DNA from: Blastopirellula sp.
Lineage (GTDB): Bacteria > Planctomycetota > Planctomycetia > Pirellulales > Pirellulaceae
Assembly: GCA_002733575.1 (NCBI GenBank)
Contig: NVWB01000005.1
Location: forward strand, 1-64,000
Direction: 5' to 3'
Length of the DNA stretch: 64,000 nucleotides
Made by a program: the position numbers and the translations under genes. Under the pieces are notes generated by a model. The model saw nothing but the letters and a program-made list of their open reading frames with translations. It had not been told where the DNA came from and made no database searches. Below are positions 37,144-46,574 of this stretch, one piece after another. The stretch's first letter is position 1, and each line of letters starts with the position of its first letter.

Positions 37144-37596
37144 ATGGAACAAGCTCCGCGTAAATATACATCAAAACTATCACAGGCTCATTTTTCCTGT
37201 GGAATCGTGGCATTTCTTGGTGCGTTGGTCAGTTTAACCGACTGGCCAGAATTGCCCGATAACTTGACCGAGTGGTTGCCGCTGACCATTGCGGCATGGA
37301 TTATCGCCGGGATTGTACAATTAATGCTGGCCCAGGGCCATATTCGCACATCTGTATTAGATCGACAAAACTTGCAACTACCGGCAGCAGCGGAACGTAA
37401 AACTACGTTGGTTTGGGCCGCCACAAATGTTGTTGTTTTGTGTGCCGTATTCTATTTTTACTGGCAAGGTTCCCAGTCGATCTTACTATTGGCAAATCAG
37501 AATTTGTTGTTAGTTAGCCTAGCGATTAGCAACTCGTTTTCACTGATCGTTTGGATCGCTCGCTGGTTCACAATTTCCGACTCCTCACAAAGCTAA
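37144..37596 (+). CDS. Small four-helix membrane protein
   Basis: 150 residues from the ATG at 37144. A longer frame from 37033 would overlap the divergent lipoprotein gene and add an improbable 37-residue leader, so I rejected it. Four hydrophobic helices: 'IVAFLGALVSL', 'LTIAAWIIAGIVQLMLA', 'LVWAATNVVVLCAVFYFYW' and 'LLVSLAISNSFSLIVWI'. No family recognised. The solute-binding protein gene starts 6 bp after its stop, so they are co-transcribed and possibly functionally linked. Confidence 0.7.
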   Translation: MEQAPRKYTSKLSQAHFSCGIVAFLGALVSLTDWPELPDNLTEWLPLTIAAWIIAGIVQLMLAQGHIRTSVLDRQNLQLPAAAERKTTLVWAATNVVVLCAVFYFYWQGSQSILLLANQNLLLVSLAISNSFSLIVWIARWFTISDSSQS

Positions 37597-37602
37597 TCGA
37601 GT

Positions 37603-38637
37603 ATGACTTTTCAGAATAAACACCAAACGATACTATTTCTTGCATTATTGACCGTGGTCGGTTCGTTGTGGGGCTGTCGGTCTGCTTCTGAGAACGAAGT
37701 GATCGTCTACACCGCATTGGATCAACAGTTCTCAGAACCGCATTTCAAGATGTTCACCGAGCAAACCGGTATTCCAGTCGTGCCGAAGTTTGATACTGAA
37801 GCCAATAAAACCGTAGGGCTTACTACAGCAATCTTGGCAGAAAAGAATCGGCCTCGCTGTGATTTGTTTTGGAACAACGAAATTCTCAATACATTACGGC
37901 TCGAAAAGGCGGGGCTGCTCGACGTTTACTTTCCTAAAAACCGGGAATCCTTTCCGGCAGAGTTTCGTTCAGCGGAAGGACACTGGAGCGGCTTTGCGGC
38001 CAGAGCCCGAGTATTAATAATCAACACCGATAAAATAAAACCGGCCGATTTGCCTGAGTCGATTTTTGATCTCGCCGACCCGGCTTGGAAAGGCCAATGT
38101 GGATTTGCCAAACCACTGTTTGGAACGACCGCCACACATGCTGCGGTTTTATTTGCGACACTCGGCGAAGAAAAAGCAACGCAGTTTTTTACTGATCTAA
38201 AAGCAAACGCTCGCATGATGCCTGGTAACAAGCAAGTGGCCCTAGCGGTTTCAAACGGACAACTGGCCTTTGGGCTCACCGATACCGACGATGCCATCAT
38301 CGAAATCGAACGCGGCATGCCGGTTGCCATTGTCTACCCTGACCAGGGAGCCGATCAATTGGGCACACTGTTCATTCCGAACACTTTGGCAATCATTAAA
38401 AATGGCCCCAATACCAAAGCGGCCCAACAACTGGTCGATTATCTACTAACCGCAGAAGTTGAAACGGCCTTATCGCAGGGCCCTAGTGCTCAAATTCCGT
38501 TGAATAAAAACATTGATATCGAACTGCGAGTTGAATCGCCTCAGACTATCAAGTCAATGCAAGTCGATTTCCACGAAGCGGCCAACCACTGGAACACCGC
38601 CGCCGCACAGATGGAAGCGTTGTTCTTGGCGCCGTAG
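37603..38637 (+). CDS. Iron(III)-type ABC solute-binding lipoprotein
   Basis: 344 residues with a lipobox at Cys25 (SLWGC). The body begins 'VIVYTALDQQFSEPHFKMFTEQTGI', the start of FbpA/AfuA-type family-1 periplasmic binding proteins, and continues 'CDLFWNNEILNTLRLEKAGLLDVY', 'FGLTDTDDAIIEIERGMPVAIVYPDQG' and 'IPNTLAIIKNGPNT'. Binds Fe3+ or a related small anion/metal complex for uptake. No ABC permease or ATPase is encoded nearby, so it must use a distant transporter or serve another role. Confidence 0.85.
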   Translation: MTFQNKHQTILFLALLTVVGSLWGCRSASENEVIVYTALDQQFSEPHFKMFTEQTGIPVVPKFDTEANKTVGLTTAILAEKNRPRCDLFWNNEILNTLRLEKAGLLDVYFPKNRESFPAEFRSAEGHWSGFAARARVLIINTDKIKPADLPESIFDLADPAWKGQCGFAKPLFGTTATHAAVLFATLGEEKATQFFTDLKANARMMPGNKQVALAVSNGQLAFGLTDTDDAIIEIERGMPVAIVYPDQGADQLGTLFIPNTLAIIKNGPNTKAAQQLVDYLLTAEVETALSQGPSAQIPLNKNIDIELRVESPQTIKSMQVDFHEAANHWNTAAAQMEALFLAP

Positions 38638-38672
38638 AATAACGTGGGCACGTGTCTATCAAGGAAAGAAAA

Positions 38673-39224
38673 ATGAGTCGAAGAGAAACAATCCGACAAC
38701 AACTAGAGAGAGCGGCAAAAGACAATCTCATCGTTCGGGTCTACCGAAGTAAAATGGGGGGCGAATGGGAACACGGATATGTTGTAGGCATGGGGGATGA
38801 TTTTATTGCATTGGAATCAATTTCTAATTCAATTTATTATGATGGTTATCGCTGCATTCTTTTATCCGATGTTACGAAATGTGATGTTCCTGACAAATAC
38901 AGTGAATTCCTAGAGAAAGCATTGAGATTACGGGGACTGAAACAGCAAGGCGACCAAGGTGTTGATTATTCTTCAGCAAAATCTATTATTCAGTCAGTTT
39001 CAGAGAGATTCCCTCTTGTGACAATTCACCAAGAGAGACTTTATCCCAATGAATGCTACATTGGGAGCGTTGACAAACTTAGTAATGGTTTTCTTGAGTT
39101 ACAGGAAATTGATCCTGGTGGAATATGGTGTGAGGAATCGGAGCCCTACAAGTTATCGGATATAACAAAAATAGCATTCGGAGGAGCCTACGAAGAAGCG
39201 TTATTTCTAGCTGTAAATGGTTAG
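38673..39224 (+). CDS. Uncharacterised cytoplasmic protein with SH3/Sm-like barrel pattern
   Basis: 183 residues from the ATG at 38673, preceded by AAGGAAAG; the GTG at 38652 is less likely. Two related halves: 'GGEWEHGYVVGMGDDFIALESI...YDGYRCILLSDVTKCDV' and 'NECYIGSVDKLSNGFLELQEIDPGGIW...YKLSDITKIAFGGAYEEAL'. Both have the beta pattern of small barrels in which a residue stretch 'GxVxxxxxxFIxLxxI' repeats. Similar proteins are widespread without assigned function. Its low-GC codon use differs from its neighbours and it stands alone, both consistent with transfer. Confidence 0.6.
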   Translation: MSRRETIRQQLERAAKDNLIVRVYRSKMGGEWEHGYVVGMGDDFIALESISNSIYYDGYRCILLSDVTKCDVPDKYSEFLEKALRLRGLKQQGDQGVDYSSAKSIIQSVSERFPLVTIHQERLYPNECYIGSVDKLSNGFLELQEIDPGGIWCEESEPYKLSDITKIAFGGAYEEALFLAVNG

Positions 39225-39355
39225 AAGTCTCGTAGGATGGCTGCTTGCCACTTACGCTTACCCACATTTTTGGCTTGGATGTTTTAGGAGTTCGACGCCG
39301 TTGACTAGTTGGTGGAGTTTACCGAGAAGTGTCTCTACTTCTGCATAAATAAAAC

Positions 39356-40357
39356 TCACGCTTCAACTCGCTCGATCTGTCGAGATCGAATTCTTGGCGC
39401 CACCGCTTCGGCATCGGTGATTTGTGAATTGCGTACGATGCCGAGTTCGTCTGGCGATTTTCCAACCCAAGTGCTTTCTTTTCCGTGGATACTTATCGTT
39501 CCACTGGCTGGATCAAACGTCAGGGTCGTGAACAACGCGTCTTGGTAAGGGCATGTCGAACTAATCCAGCGGTGCTGTTTGTGAATCTCAGGCGAATAGC
39601 TTTCGTGCTTGTAAGTTCCCCCGACCCATTTATAAGAGGCCGAGTTCACATGCAGATATGAAATCTTTTCGACTTGAATGAGATCGTCAATATGTGTGTG
39701 CCCATTCAAGCAGAGGACCACTTTGTCGGCATGGGCACTCAAGATTTGTTGAATCTCTTTTGCATTGTCAATCGCCGAAGAACCGGCTAAAGGTTGATGG
39801 CAAACCACGACAACAGGGCCCTCGAATGTTTTCAGTTGTTCTTTCAGCCAAGTGACTTGCTGCTTGCCGACAAACTTGACATACCCGCCTTGGTGCGTGG
39901 GCGAACCTTTGTCGTTGCCATCGAGAACCAAAAATCGCAAGCCGCCAATGTCATGATGATAAAAGCGATCACTCATTCCCCAAACATCCAGGCACTGCTG
40001 CTTTGTGTGCCCACTATCAGTATCATGATTTCCAATTACATGCAGCGAAGTAGCGTGCGCCTGATTGAATTTATCGATGACCGGTTTATTGGCTTTGCTG
40101 GGATACGCAAAATCTCCGAGCTGCATAATTGCATCTGGTTTAACTTTGTCCATCTCGCTCAGAAAGTCGTCTAACCTCGCCTCGCCATCGTGCATGATGT
40201 CTTGATGCAAATCGGCAATCAAGCCAATCTTCACTGGCTTCTCCAACTGATGAACCCGAGCCTTGGCCTCCGCTGCCAGCGAAATAGAAGCGGCAGTTGC
40301 ACCTAATGTCAAAACAAACTCCCGACGAGACGATTTTTTAGTTGATGAATTTGGCAT
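39356..40357 (-). CDS. Tat-exported calcineurin-like metallophosphoesterase
   Basis: 333 residues. Tat motif SRREFV with a hydrophobic stretch ending AEAKA. Metal-ligand motifs are all there: DLHQD (49-53; Asp49 and His51), GDFAYP (81-86), GNHD (109-112), 'VVCHQPL' and NGHTH. It hydrolyses phosphomonoesters or diesters with a dinuclear metal centre in the periplasm; substrate unknown. It has no operon partner. Convergent to the gene at 38673. Confidence 0.9.
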   Translation of the reverse strand: MPNSSTKKSSRREFVLTLGATAASISLAAEAKARVHQLEKPVKIGLIADLHQDIMHDGEARLDDFLSEMDKVKPDAIMQLGDFAYPSKANKPVIDKFNQAHATSLHVIGNHDTDSGHTKQQCLDVWGMSDRFYHHDIGGLRFLVLDGNDKGSPTHQGGYVKFVGKQQVTWLKEQLKTFEGPVVVVCHQPLAGSSAIDNAKEIQQILSAHADKVVLCLNGHTHIDDLIQVEKISYLHVNSASYKWVGGTYKHESYSPEIHKQHRWISSTCPYQDALFTTLTFDPASGTISIHGKESTWVGKSPDELGIVRNSQITDAEAVAPRIRSRQIERVEA

Positions 40358-40486
40358 GGTTGTTTTTCTCTAACGAATCTGAGGTAAAAAGAATGACTCT
40401 GTAAGAAATTGAGATCGTACCCTGCCCAGCTATGTGCCTGACATTGGAGAAATCATTCTATCACTTGCGGCTTGAGTTGCAAATTA
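40358..40486. other. Gap upstream of the phosphoesterase gene
   Basis: No gene, hairpin or promoter that I can support; leads into element C. Confidence 0.5.
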
Positions 40487-40862
40487 TTAGAGCATTTTTA
40501 AAACTGCTGTTCTGCTAAAATATTAGTGCCGGTAGGAACGAAGTCAGCTAGACTGGTTCTTCAGAACCAGGAATAGCCTTGCCTGAAATCTCAAAGTCCC
40601 GGCAGGGACCATGTCGATTTATTACGTTATTTCAAGCTGAAAACCAAAGAGATTTCTACCACGAATCGGTAGCCTGAAATCAAAACATCCACGATGCGCC
40701 CGACGTCGTCCCATCCGGGACTATCTTGAATTTGGGCGAAGTCACCTAGCCTGGGGATGAATCCCCAGGCTAGGTGACTTCGCCCCTATCGGAACTGAGA
40801 AAACTTGAAATTCCGGACTCTTTTCGTAGATTCTCGGAGTACAATTCTTCAAGATGCTCTAG
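40487..40862. mobile_element. Nested-palindrome element C (about 376 bp)
   Basis: Ends TTAGAGCATTTTTAAAA (from 40487) and CTAGAGCATCTTGAAGA read inward from 40862. The right half carries a 52-bp palindrome (40734-40785) with a 24-bp perfect stem and 4-base loop, starting GGGCGAAGTCACCTAGCC. The left half has the matching but decayed arm. Inner arms carry GTCCCGG/CCGGGAC. The sequence differs from A and B inside but keeps the same plan. It ends 9 bp before the stop codon of the TPR gene. Confidence 0.75.
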
Positions 40863-40870
40863 TCGAATGA

Positions 40871-43414
40871 CTACGACCCATCGATCAATTTTAGCAGCGT
40901 CTCAAACTGGCTTTTTCTGGCAGGACCGCCTAAGTTGGGATGCAATGTTTGCATGTACCGGATTACCTTGCTCGCTTCTTCTTTGTTGCCCAGCCGAAAA
41001 TGACTCCGCGCAATTTCATACTTGGCTTGATACCAAGCGGCTGACTTAGGTGGTGTTTTATTGGCCATGTATCGCCATTGTGCCAATGCCTGAGTCACAT
41101 CTTCTTTTGTAGTGCCGCTTGAAAGTAGTTCCGCAAATTCAATTTGAATCGTTTGATTTTTTAGGTTCGCAGCTGCTAGTTTTTTCATGGTTGAAACAGC
41201 AGTAGCCCTTTCGCCCTGCAAGTTCAACACATGAACTTGTGTGAGCTTCAATTTCAATTGTTCTTCTGGCGAAAGCTGAGCTTGCAGCGGAGTGATCTGG
41301 CGGATGACCATGGCTTGTAAGTTGGCCATATTGGGTTTCGTTTTCTCAGGGCTGCTTGAAGTGATCTCTGCTAAGGCGTCAAGCAGTTGCATCAATTTCT
41401 GGGGCGACCCGCCTGACAAGGCCGACAGCGTTTGCTGTGCTTTTTCACTTTGCCCCTGGCCTGCTTGAGCAATTACCAGTAGCGACTGTAAGCGGTTTAA
41501 CCAATCTTGCGGTGGATTAGAGTTCTCTTTGAGTGCTACGCCAATCACCGCTTCTGCATTGGCATAGCCGTTCTTGCCGTAGTGAATCCAAAGCTCTGCC
41601 GCGGTTTCAGCCGCTGTGCGAGTGGTCGGAGACCAAACACCATCGGTTGCGCCAGGGTTCTTCAAAATCAACTGTTCAAAGAAGTTGATTAACCTCGCAG
41701 CATCTTGCTCGACCAATCCATTCCGGCTGCTGGCGAGTGCCAATTGTTGTAAGGCCGTCTGTCGTGTTAACTGAATTACTTCGTGATATTTTGGATAATC
41801 AGAACGAACTTGCATCAGCAACTTGGTTGCTTTGCTCCAAAGCTTTTGAGATGCATAAAGTTTGCCCAGCCAAAAGTTGGCTTGATTGGCCACTGAACTA
41901 CCTGGCCAGTGGGTCAGGTTTTCTTCTAGGATCTCTTGATAGAGTGCCAATTTGGATAGATCTTGCCGACGAATCGAATACGTGAGAGCGTGTGCTGCGG
42001 TTAGATGGATGCGTGCTGCATCTTTGTGGGTTCGGTATTTCAAAGCCAATTCACGAAACCGGCCAGCGGCACCTGCGTAGTCATCTTGATTCAAGGCAAC
42101 CGCCGCGGCCGTACTGCCGATCTGAAATAGTTGATCACTAGTGGCATCCGCTTTTAGCGCCGCTTGATATGCTTTGTCGTAGGTCTTTAGTGCATCTGCT
42201 AATCGATCTTGGCGATAAAATCCTGCTGCGGTTTTAATCAACAAGTCGACATTGGCCGAATCGCCTGACACGGCCCTGTCAGTAAGTGTCATTTCGGCCC
42301 GACGAGACCAATAGGCTCCATGCAAACTGTCTAGTTGTTTTGCAACAACCGCCGCCTTCGCTTGCCAGAGTTTTAAGTCATCCGCCTTGTTTTTTGTTTC
42401 AGCATCTTTCCAGAGAGCCACGTAAGTTTCAAACAGGGCATAGTCCAAATCGGCGGAAGTTTGGCCGTCGATCATGCGTTCAAACTCAGTAATCTTTGCC
42501 GATTCGTACAACTTTTGTTGATCAAGTAATAATCGCACCTGTTGAGCTCTGGCTGCCAATTGCACGTCGACCGGTGGTTCTAACTTCAGCAGGGCGTTGA
42601 TACGTTCTGACGATTCATCAAAACGTGCTAATAATCGTTGGCAGCGAATCTGGGCCAAACGACTAGGCCACATACTGGGCGAGTCTTCACGGTGTTGGGT
42701 TAATGGTTTTAGGAGAGCCAAAGCTTGCAACAGTGAATTCGTCCGGTCAGGGCTTTGCGGTGGATAACAGAGTCCCTGGTTCATGTAGGCTCTTGCTTGT
42801 TGATACTCGATGTTATGTGTTATTGCAGTCAGCTCAATTAAACTGAGCTTGTCCGAGTTGGCATTAGGCCCTTGAACCATGGCTCTCTGGAGTATTGCAA
42901 CCTGGTTTTTATGATCCAGGAGTTGGCCCAAACAAGTTCGCAGATAGGTCCTGGCTTCCTCAATCGAAGCTCCGCCTGCCGCTTGGACTTCTGCTTCTTG
43001 ACGTGCCAATTCTCCACGTGCCAGCAAACCGAGCGTGGATTGTAAGCGAACCAGAATCAATCGTGGATTGCGGGGAGAAAACTTGGCAAATTTAACGGGG
43101 AGGCTATCGGCCGCTTTCCAGAGTAAAGCCCGCTCTGCTGGCGGAGAGTTCAATGCGTGGATTGCATACGTGCGAATCCAGGCCGCCGCGATTTCCGCTC
43201 TTTCTTTATCCGTAAGTCCCGCTTCGACCACACGTTTGGCTGCATAAGCTTCGGCCAATCGATAAAGCTGGCGAGAGCGCAGGCCATCGACCATGCGTAA
43301 ATCATCACTTGCTTGTGTCGAGTGGCTCGATATTTCAGCGCAGACCGGTTGCCAGAGGATGAGCCAGCAACTCAGCACGAAAGCTAATCGAATTAGGGGC
43401 ACAAGGTGATTCAT
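40871..43414 (-). CDS. Secreted TPR protein, partner of the Exb-like cluster
   Basis: 847 residues with a signal peptide (LAFVLSCWLILWQPVCAEI). Helical repeats of TPR type cover most of the length, e.g. 'DLLIKTAAGFYRQDRLADALKTYDKAYQAAL', 'DYAGAAGRFRELALKYRTHKDAARIHLTAAHAL', 'WYQAKYEIARSHFRLGNKEEASKVIRYMQTLHP'. This resembles YbgF/BamD-type periplasmic TPR proteins of Tol systems but is much longer. It is the last gene of the ExbB-ExbD-ExbD operon (33-bp gap), and so is likely the periplasmic partner of the proton-driven complex. Cargo unknown. Confidence 0.82.
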   Translation of the reverse strand: MNHLVPLIRLAFVLSCWLILWQPVCAEISSHSTQASDDLRMVDGLRSRQLYRLAEAYAAKRVVEAGLTDKERAEIAAAWIRTYAIHALNSPPAERALLWKAADSLPVKFAKFSPRNPRLILVRLQSTLGLLARGELARQEAEVQAAGGASIEEARTYLRTCLGQLLDHKNQVAILQRAMVQGPNANSDKLSLIELTAITHNIEYQQARAYMNQGLCYPPQSPDRTNSLLQALALLKPLTQHREDSPSMWPSRLAQIRCQRLLARFDESSERINALLKLEPPVDVQLAARAQQVRLLLDQQKLYESAKITEFERMIDGQTSADLDYALFETYVALWKDAETKNKADDLKLWQAKAAVVAKQLDSLHGAYWSRRAEMTLTDRAVSGDSANVDLLIKTAAGFYRQDRLADALKTYDKAYQAALKADATSDQLFQIGSTAAAVALNQDDYAGAAGRFRELALKYRTHKDAARIHLTAAHALTYSIRRQDLSKLALYQEILEENLTHWPGSSVANQANFWLGKLYASQKLWSKATKLLMQVRSDYPKYHEVIQLTRQTALQQLALASSRNGLVEQDAARLINFFEQLILKNPGATDGVWSPTTRTAAETAAELWIHYGKNGYANAEAVIGVALKENSNPPQDWLNRLQSLLVIAQAGQGQSEKAQQTLSALSGGSPQKLMQLLDALAEITSSSPEKTKPNMANLQAMVIRQITPLQAQLSPEEQLKLKLTQVHVLNLQGERATAVSTMKKLAAANLKNQTIQIEFAELLSSGTTKEDVTQALAQWRYMANKTPPKSAAWYQAKYEIARSHFRLGNKEEASKVIRYMQTLHPNLGGPARKSQFETLLKLIDGS

Positions 43415-43447
43415 GTTCTGTTTAACAGCAGGTCGTTATAAGTAACT

Positions 43448-43897
43448 TCAAGTGTCTTCCGATACGGCAAATTGGATCTCTTGATAATTTAACTGCCGGG
43501 CCACGTCATACACATCGATAACATCGCCGACCGAGACTCCTTCGTCAGGGTCAATCACCAGTGAGGTATCGCTCTTGATTTCTTCTATTATTTCCCTGAG
43601 TATCTTTCGAACTTCAGCTAGGCTAGAGTAAGGTTCTTCATTGACCATCCACATGGGTTGATCACCCTCTTGAATCAAACGGACAACCACTTGATCAAAG
43701 TCTTCCTTCTCAAGCTGCTTTTCGGTCGATTGGCCTTTTCCTACAAGCGGCGTCAAAGTGCTGGGAAGTGAGTACTCGACAATTTGAAAGCTGGCGGTCC
43801 AGATAAAGAACACCAGCAACAAAAACACCACGTCGATCATCGGCGTCATGGCGATTTCTAAACTTTTGCGATCTTGATAAGGCGAATGTCTTTTCAT
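43448..43897 (-). CDS. ExbD/TolR-family protein (second copy)
   Basis: 149 residues from the ATG at 43897, which shares one base with the stop of the preceding exbD-like gene (TAATG), a translational-coupling arrangement. A longer frame from 43960 would overlap that gene by 64 bp and is unlikely. The membrane helix is 'AMTPMIDVVFLLLVFFIWTASF', with the conserved Asp of the proton path (PMID). The periplasmic part is about 100 residues and acidic. It forms the rotor or peptidoglycan-contact part of ExbB/D-type motors. Confidence 0.9.
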   Translation of the reverse strand: MKRHSPYQDRKSLEIAMTPMIDVVFLLLVFFIWTASFQIVEYSLPSTLTPLVGKGQSTEKQLEKEDFDQVVVRLIQEGDQPMWMVNEEPYSSLAEVRKILREIIEEIKSDTSLVIDPDEGVSVGDVIDVYDVARQLNYQEIQFAVSEDT

Positions 43898-44325
43898 TAG
43901 CGGGCATCCTCTTTTCGAATGACGGCAAACACCACATTCCAAATCTCGGCCTCGGCACAAGCCAACATAATCGGTTGAACTTCTCGATATGCGACCGTGC
44001 GATCACAACGAATCCGCACTTCCAAATCAGAACTTGACCGGTTTTTCTCGTACATCAGCCGTTGTTTTAATTCTGTTTTATTGACACGTTTTCCGGCCAA
44101 CAGCATTTGACCTTGCGGGTCAATGTTCACAATAATTCTCTCGCGTTCGCCATCAATAATTTCATGCCCACTATCGGCAGAAGGCAGCGCCAGAGGCATT
44201 TGACTTTCCTGCTTTGCCAAATGGCTTGAGACCAGAAAGAAAATGATCAATAAAAAAACGACGTCGATCATCGGGGTCATGTTAAACCCAAATTCACCTG
44301 ATTTTAGATTGGAATGAACTTTCAT
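43897..44325 (-). CDS. ExbD/TolR-family protein (first copy)
   Basis: 142 residues. 'NMTPMIDVVFLLIIFFLVSSHLAKQE' contains the single membrane helix and proton-carrying Asp. The C-terminal periplasmic domain ('VRIRCDRTVAYREVQPIMLACAEAEIWNVVFAV') is typical. It overlaps the ExbB gene by 4 bp (ATGA) and the second ExbD gene by one base. Two non-identical ExbD subunits per ExbB suggest a hetero-dimeric plug in the channel. Confidence 0.92.
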   Translation of the reverse strand: MKVHSNLKSGEFGFNMTPMIDVVFLLIIFFLVSSHLAKQESQMPLALPSADSGHEIIDGERERIIVNIDPQGQMLLAGKRVNKTELKQRLMYEKNRSSSDLEVRIRCDRTVAYREVQPIMLACAEAEIWNVVFAVIRKEDAR

Positions 44326-45161
44326 CCGCTCTTGCCTCCACTATTGGAAGCTTGACGGCGTCGACGTTTCAATGGAGTAAAGACTTGTTGTGCTTGATAG
44401 GCGGCTTCTGCTACCAGTTCGTCAATCCAGTTACGGAAAACAGCAAACGCACCCAAGCAAGGAATGGCAATGATCAACCCGCCCACGGTGGTAACGAGTG
44501 CTTGGTAAATTCCTTCGGCCAAATCAGCGGCACCTGCGGCCCCTTGGGTGCTGGCCACTTGTTGAAAGGCAAAAATCATTCCAGTGACTGTACCTAACAG
44601 ACCAACCATCGGTGCGATGTTGCCGATGACCGAGAGATATTCGATTTTGCGAAACAACCGGGCCGATTGTTCAGCGGTCGCGTCTTCCAATGCTTTTTCT
44701 ACGCCAGTCCAACCGCTATCGAGTTCGGCAATGCCACTTAAAATCACGAAGGAAAGAAAGCTGGGTGCCTCTATACACGCGTTTTCGGCTTCTTCAACCT
44801 TGCCTGCTAACAAGTAATCACGCACGGTGTCTCGCAGGCCCTCAGGCATTAAGTCTTTTTGCCGGATGGTCATCGCATGCTCGAACACCAAATAGGAGGC
44901 GGTCAATGACAATGCAAACAACAGCAACAAAATCATCATGCCCACGATGCCGCCAGACAAGACAATGTCAACGAAGCCTGCCCCTTGCGTATTGCTTCCA
45001 GTATCTGAAACAGGTGCCGCTGGTGTACCTGAACTATCAGCCGGCTGTGCAATAACAGGTGTTTCCCAGAATGCCAAGTTGCCTGATTGCCACTGAAGTG
45101 CTGAGAGCATCAGGAACAAGATCCCGAATGCCGTTACGATAGTACGTGTCCTGTTTGACAA
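44322..45161 (-). CDS. MotA/TolQ/ExbB proton-channel protein
   Basis: 279 residues. An N-terminal hydrophobic segment (signal or extra helix), then a Ser/Pro/Gly-rich periplasmic linker, then the three ExbB helices: 'GGIVGMMILLLLFALSLTASYLVFEH', 'IEYLSVIGNIAPMVGLLGTVTGMIFAFQQVA', 'EGIYQALVTTVGGLIIAIPCLGAFAVFRNWI'. The signature 'NIAPMVGLLGTVTGMI' is intact. It uses the proton gradient to drive movement of the ExbD pair and through it an outer-envelope process. Confidence 0.93.
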   Translation of the reverse strand: MSNRTRTIVTAFGILFLMLSALQWQSGNLAFWETPVIAQPADSSGTPAAPVSDTGSNTQGAGFVDIVLSGGIVGMMILLLLFALSLTASYLVFEHAMTIRQKDLMPEGLRDTVRDYLLAGKVEEAENACIEAPSFLSFVILSGIAELDSGWTGVEKALEDATAEQSARLFRKIEYLSVIGNIAPMVGLLGTVTGMIFAFQQVASTQGAAGAADLAEGIYQALVTTVGGLIIAIPCLGAFAVFRNWIDELVAEAAYQAQQVFTPLKRRRRQASNSGGKSG

Positions 45162-45237
45162 AATTGTCTCCCTACGATTTATTTAAGTCAGGTCGTTTGT
45201 GTTTGAAGTATCAAATTGTTTCAGATCAATATGCTGG

Positions 45238-45410
45238 GTGCCACTGGCCCCGCCAGTGTGAAGTGCAATTGTTCTGTCTGTGTATCTTGCATTTGAACAA
45301 TATAAGTTGTAATCAATTCCTTTGGTTGTTCCCTGAAATACGTTTTTCGATTTTAACCAATAGTTATTTATCTGGTCTCTATGCAATTCACACTGGCGGA
45401 GCCAGTGGCA
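45238..45410. repeat. Inverted pair of CACTGGC/GCCAGTG hairpins (REPIN-like)
   Basis: Copy 1: stem 45242-45248 and 45252-45258 (loop CCC) in GTGCCACTGGCCCCGCCAGT. Copy 2, inverted: stem 45391-45397 and 45401-45407 (loop GGA). The flanks TGAAGTGCA and TGCAATTCA also correspond. It sits inside what should be one operon, between the gene at 45431 and ExbB. Confidence 0.8.
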
Positions 45411-45430
45411 CACAGAAACAAATTTCAAAC

Positions 45431-46522
45431 TTAATCACTGGCCTCTAACAATTGTTCTAATGCAAGTTTGGCTTCATTACTGGAAGCCGTGTGTTGGTAG
45501 TTGGTTATCACTTCACGATAAATACGTGCCGCTTCTTCTGGTCTTTCAAGTTCTTCTAATTGACGTGCCGTTTGAAACAATGCGTCGCTCACCAGGTGAT
45601 GATGCCGAGGGTACAAGATCGGTATTTTCATGTAACTCAACGCGGTCACTTCCGGTACTTCCGGCTCCTTTTGACGGTCTCGGGCTTTACTGATTAAGTA
45701 CGTTGGCCCGGCCCTCACGGTTTTGGGTAGTCGCGTGATTTGTGCTTCCCACATATCGATCTGGGCCGGAATGGCGAGATGCAGCTTCGTCCTACGAAGC
45801 TGCATCTCGGCCAGTTGTGCAATGATGGGGTTGGGATTTAGCTCTAGTGATTTCAAAACGCTGATGCACGTTTTTCGATCTACGGTAAAAAGTAACCAAC
45901 TGGCACCCATCAGTTGAGCATAGGGCAACTCACGGTTTTGAATCCACGAGACGGCCCTTCTTTCGAGTTCGATACTGACCACATGATTCATCCAAGCCAA
46001 CGGCATTTCACCTAATAACCGTGTGGTTGGATCACTGCGAACAATCAGCAAGAAGTCTTCGCCGGCTAGGTCGATTTGACCCTGATATCGGTGGCACCAC
46101 GAAAGTTGTGCCAGAATTTCACGTTTGACCCAACGACGATCTTCTAGCTGCATCGCCTGTCCATACGCGATCGTGGCGTTTTGATATTTCTTGTTCGCAA
46201 ATGCCTTGTCTGCAAGTTGATGCGATGAAATCTTTGTGTATTGAATTCCAGTTACTTTTGAACCGGCGATCTGATCTTCCCGTCCGCCGATGGTTCGTAA
46301 GATGAGCACTTCACCCGTGTATTCTAGAACGGTGCCACGTAACTGCGTCGGTGATTTCGGCCCGGTTGGGTTGAGAGACACCAGGTCTTCCGCCTGCAAA
46401 CGCTGACTAAAGAGCGTGAGGCAGCAGAAGCAGGCGATCAACAGAGCGAGCAGCTTTAATGCGCAGCGCAAGCCAGTATGGCTGTCACTGGTTCGCTCGA
46501 ATTGGTTTTGAAACAGTTGCAC
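45431..46522 (-). CDS. Membrane-anchored protein with SH3-like and TPR-like parts
   Basis: 363 residues. One hydrophobic helix at about 22-43 ('LKLLALLIACFCCLTLFSQ') may be an anchor or signal peptide. A small beta domain follows ('QLRGTVLEYTGEVLILRTIGGREDQIAGSKVTGI'). Then comes a helical, TPR-like body ('AFANKKYQNATIAYGQAMQLEDRRWVKREILAQLSWCHRYQG'; final repeat 'ARQLEELERPEEAARIYREVITNYQH'). No known family. Its place between the vWA gene and ExbB suggests it is a further envelope component of the same complex. Confidence 0.7.
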   Translation of the reverse strand: MQLFQNQFERTSDSHTGLRCALKLLALLIACFCCLTLFSQRLQAEDLVSLNPTGPKSPTQLRGTVLEYTGEVLILRTIGGREDQIAGSKVTGIQYTKISSHQLADKAFANKKYQNATIAYGQAMQLEDRRWVKREILAQLSWCHRYQGQIDLAGEDFLLIVRSDPTTRLLGEMPLAWMNHVVSIELERRAVSWIQNRELPYAQLMGASWLLFTVDRKTCISVLKSLELNPNPIIAQLAEMQLRRTKLHLAIPAQIDMWEAQITRLPKTVRAGPTYLISKARDRQKEPEVPEVTALSYMKIPILYPRHHHLVSDALFQTARQLEELERPEEAARIYREVITNYQHTASSNEAKLALEQLLEASD

Positions 46523-46574
46523 TCTCGCTCCTTCGTGTGCAAATTTAGTAAAAATCTGGATCAGTTTTTGGGCT

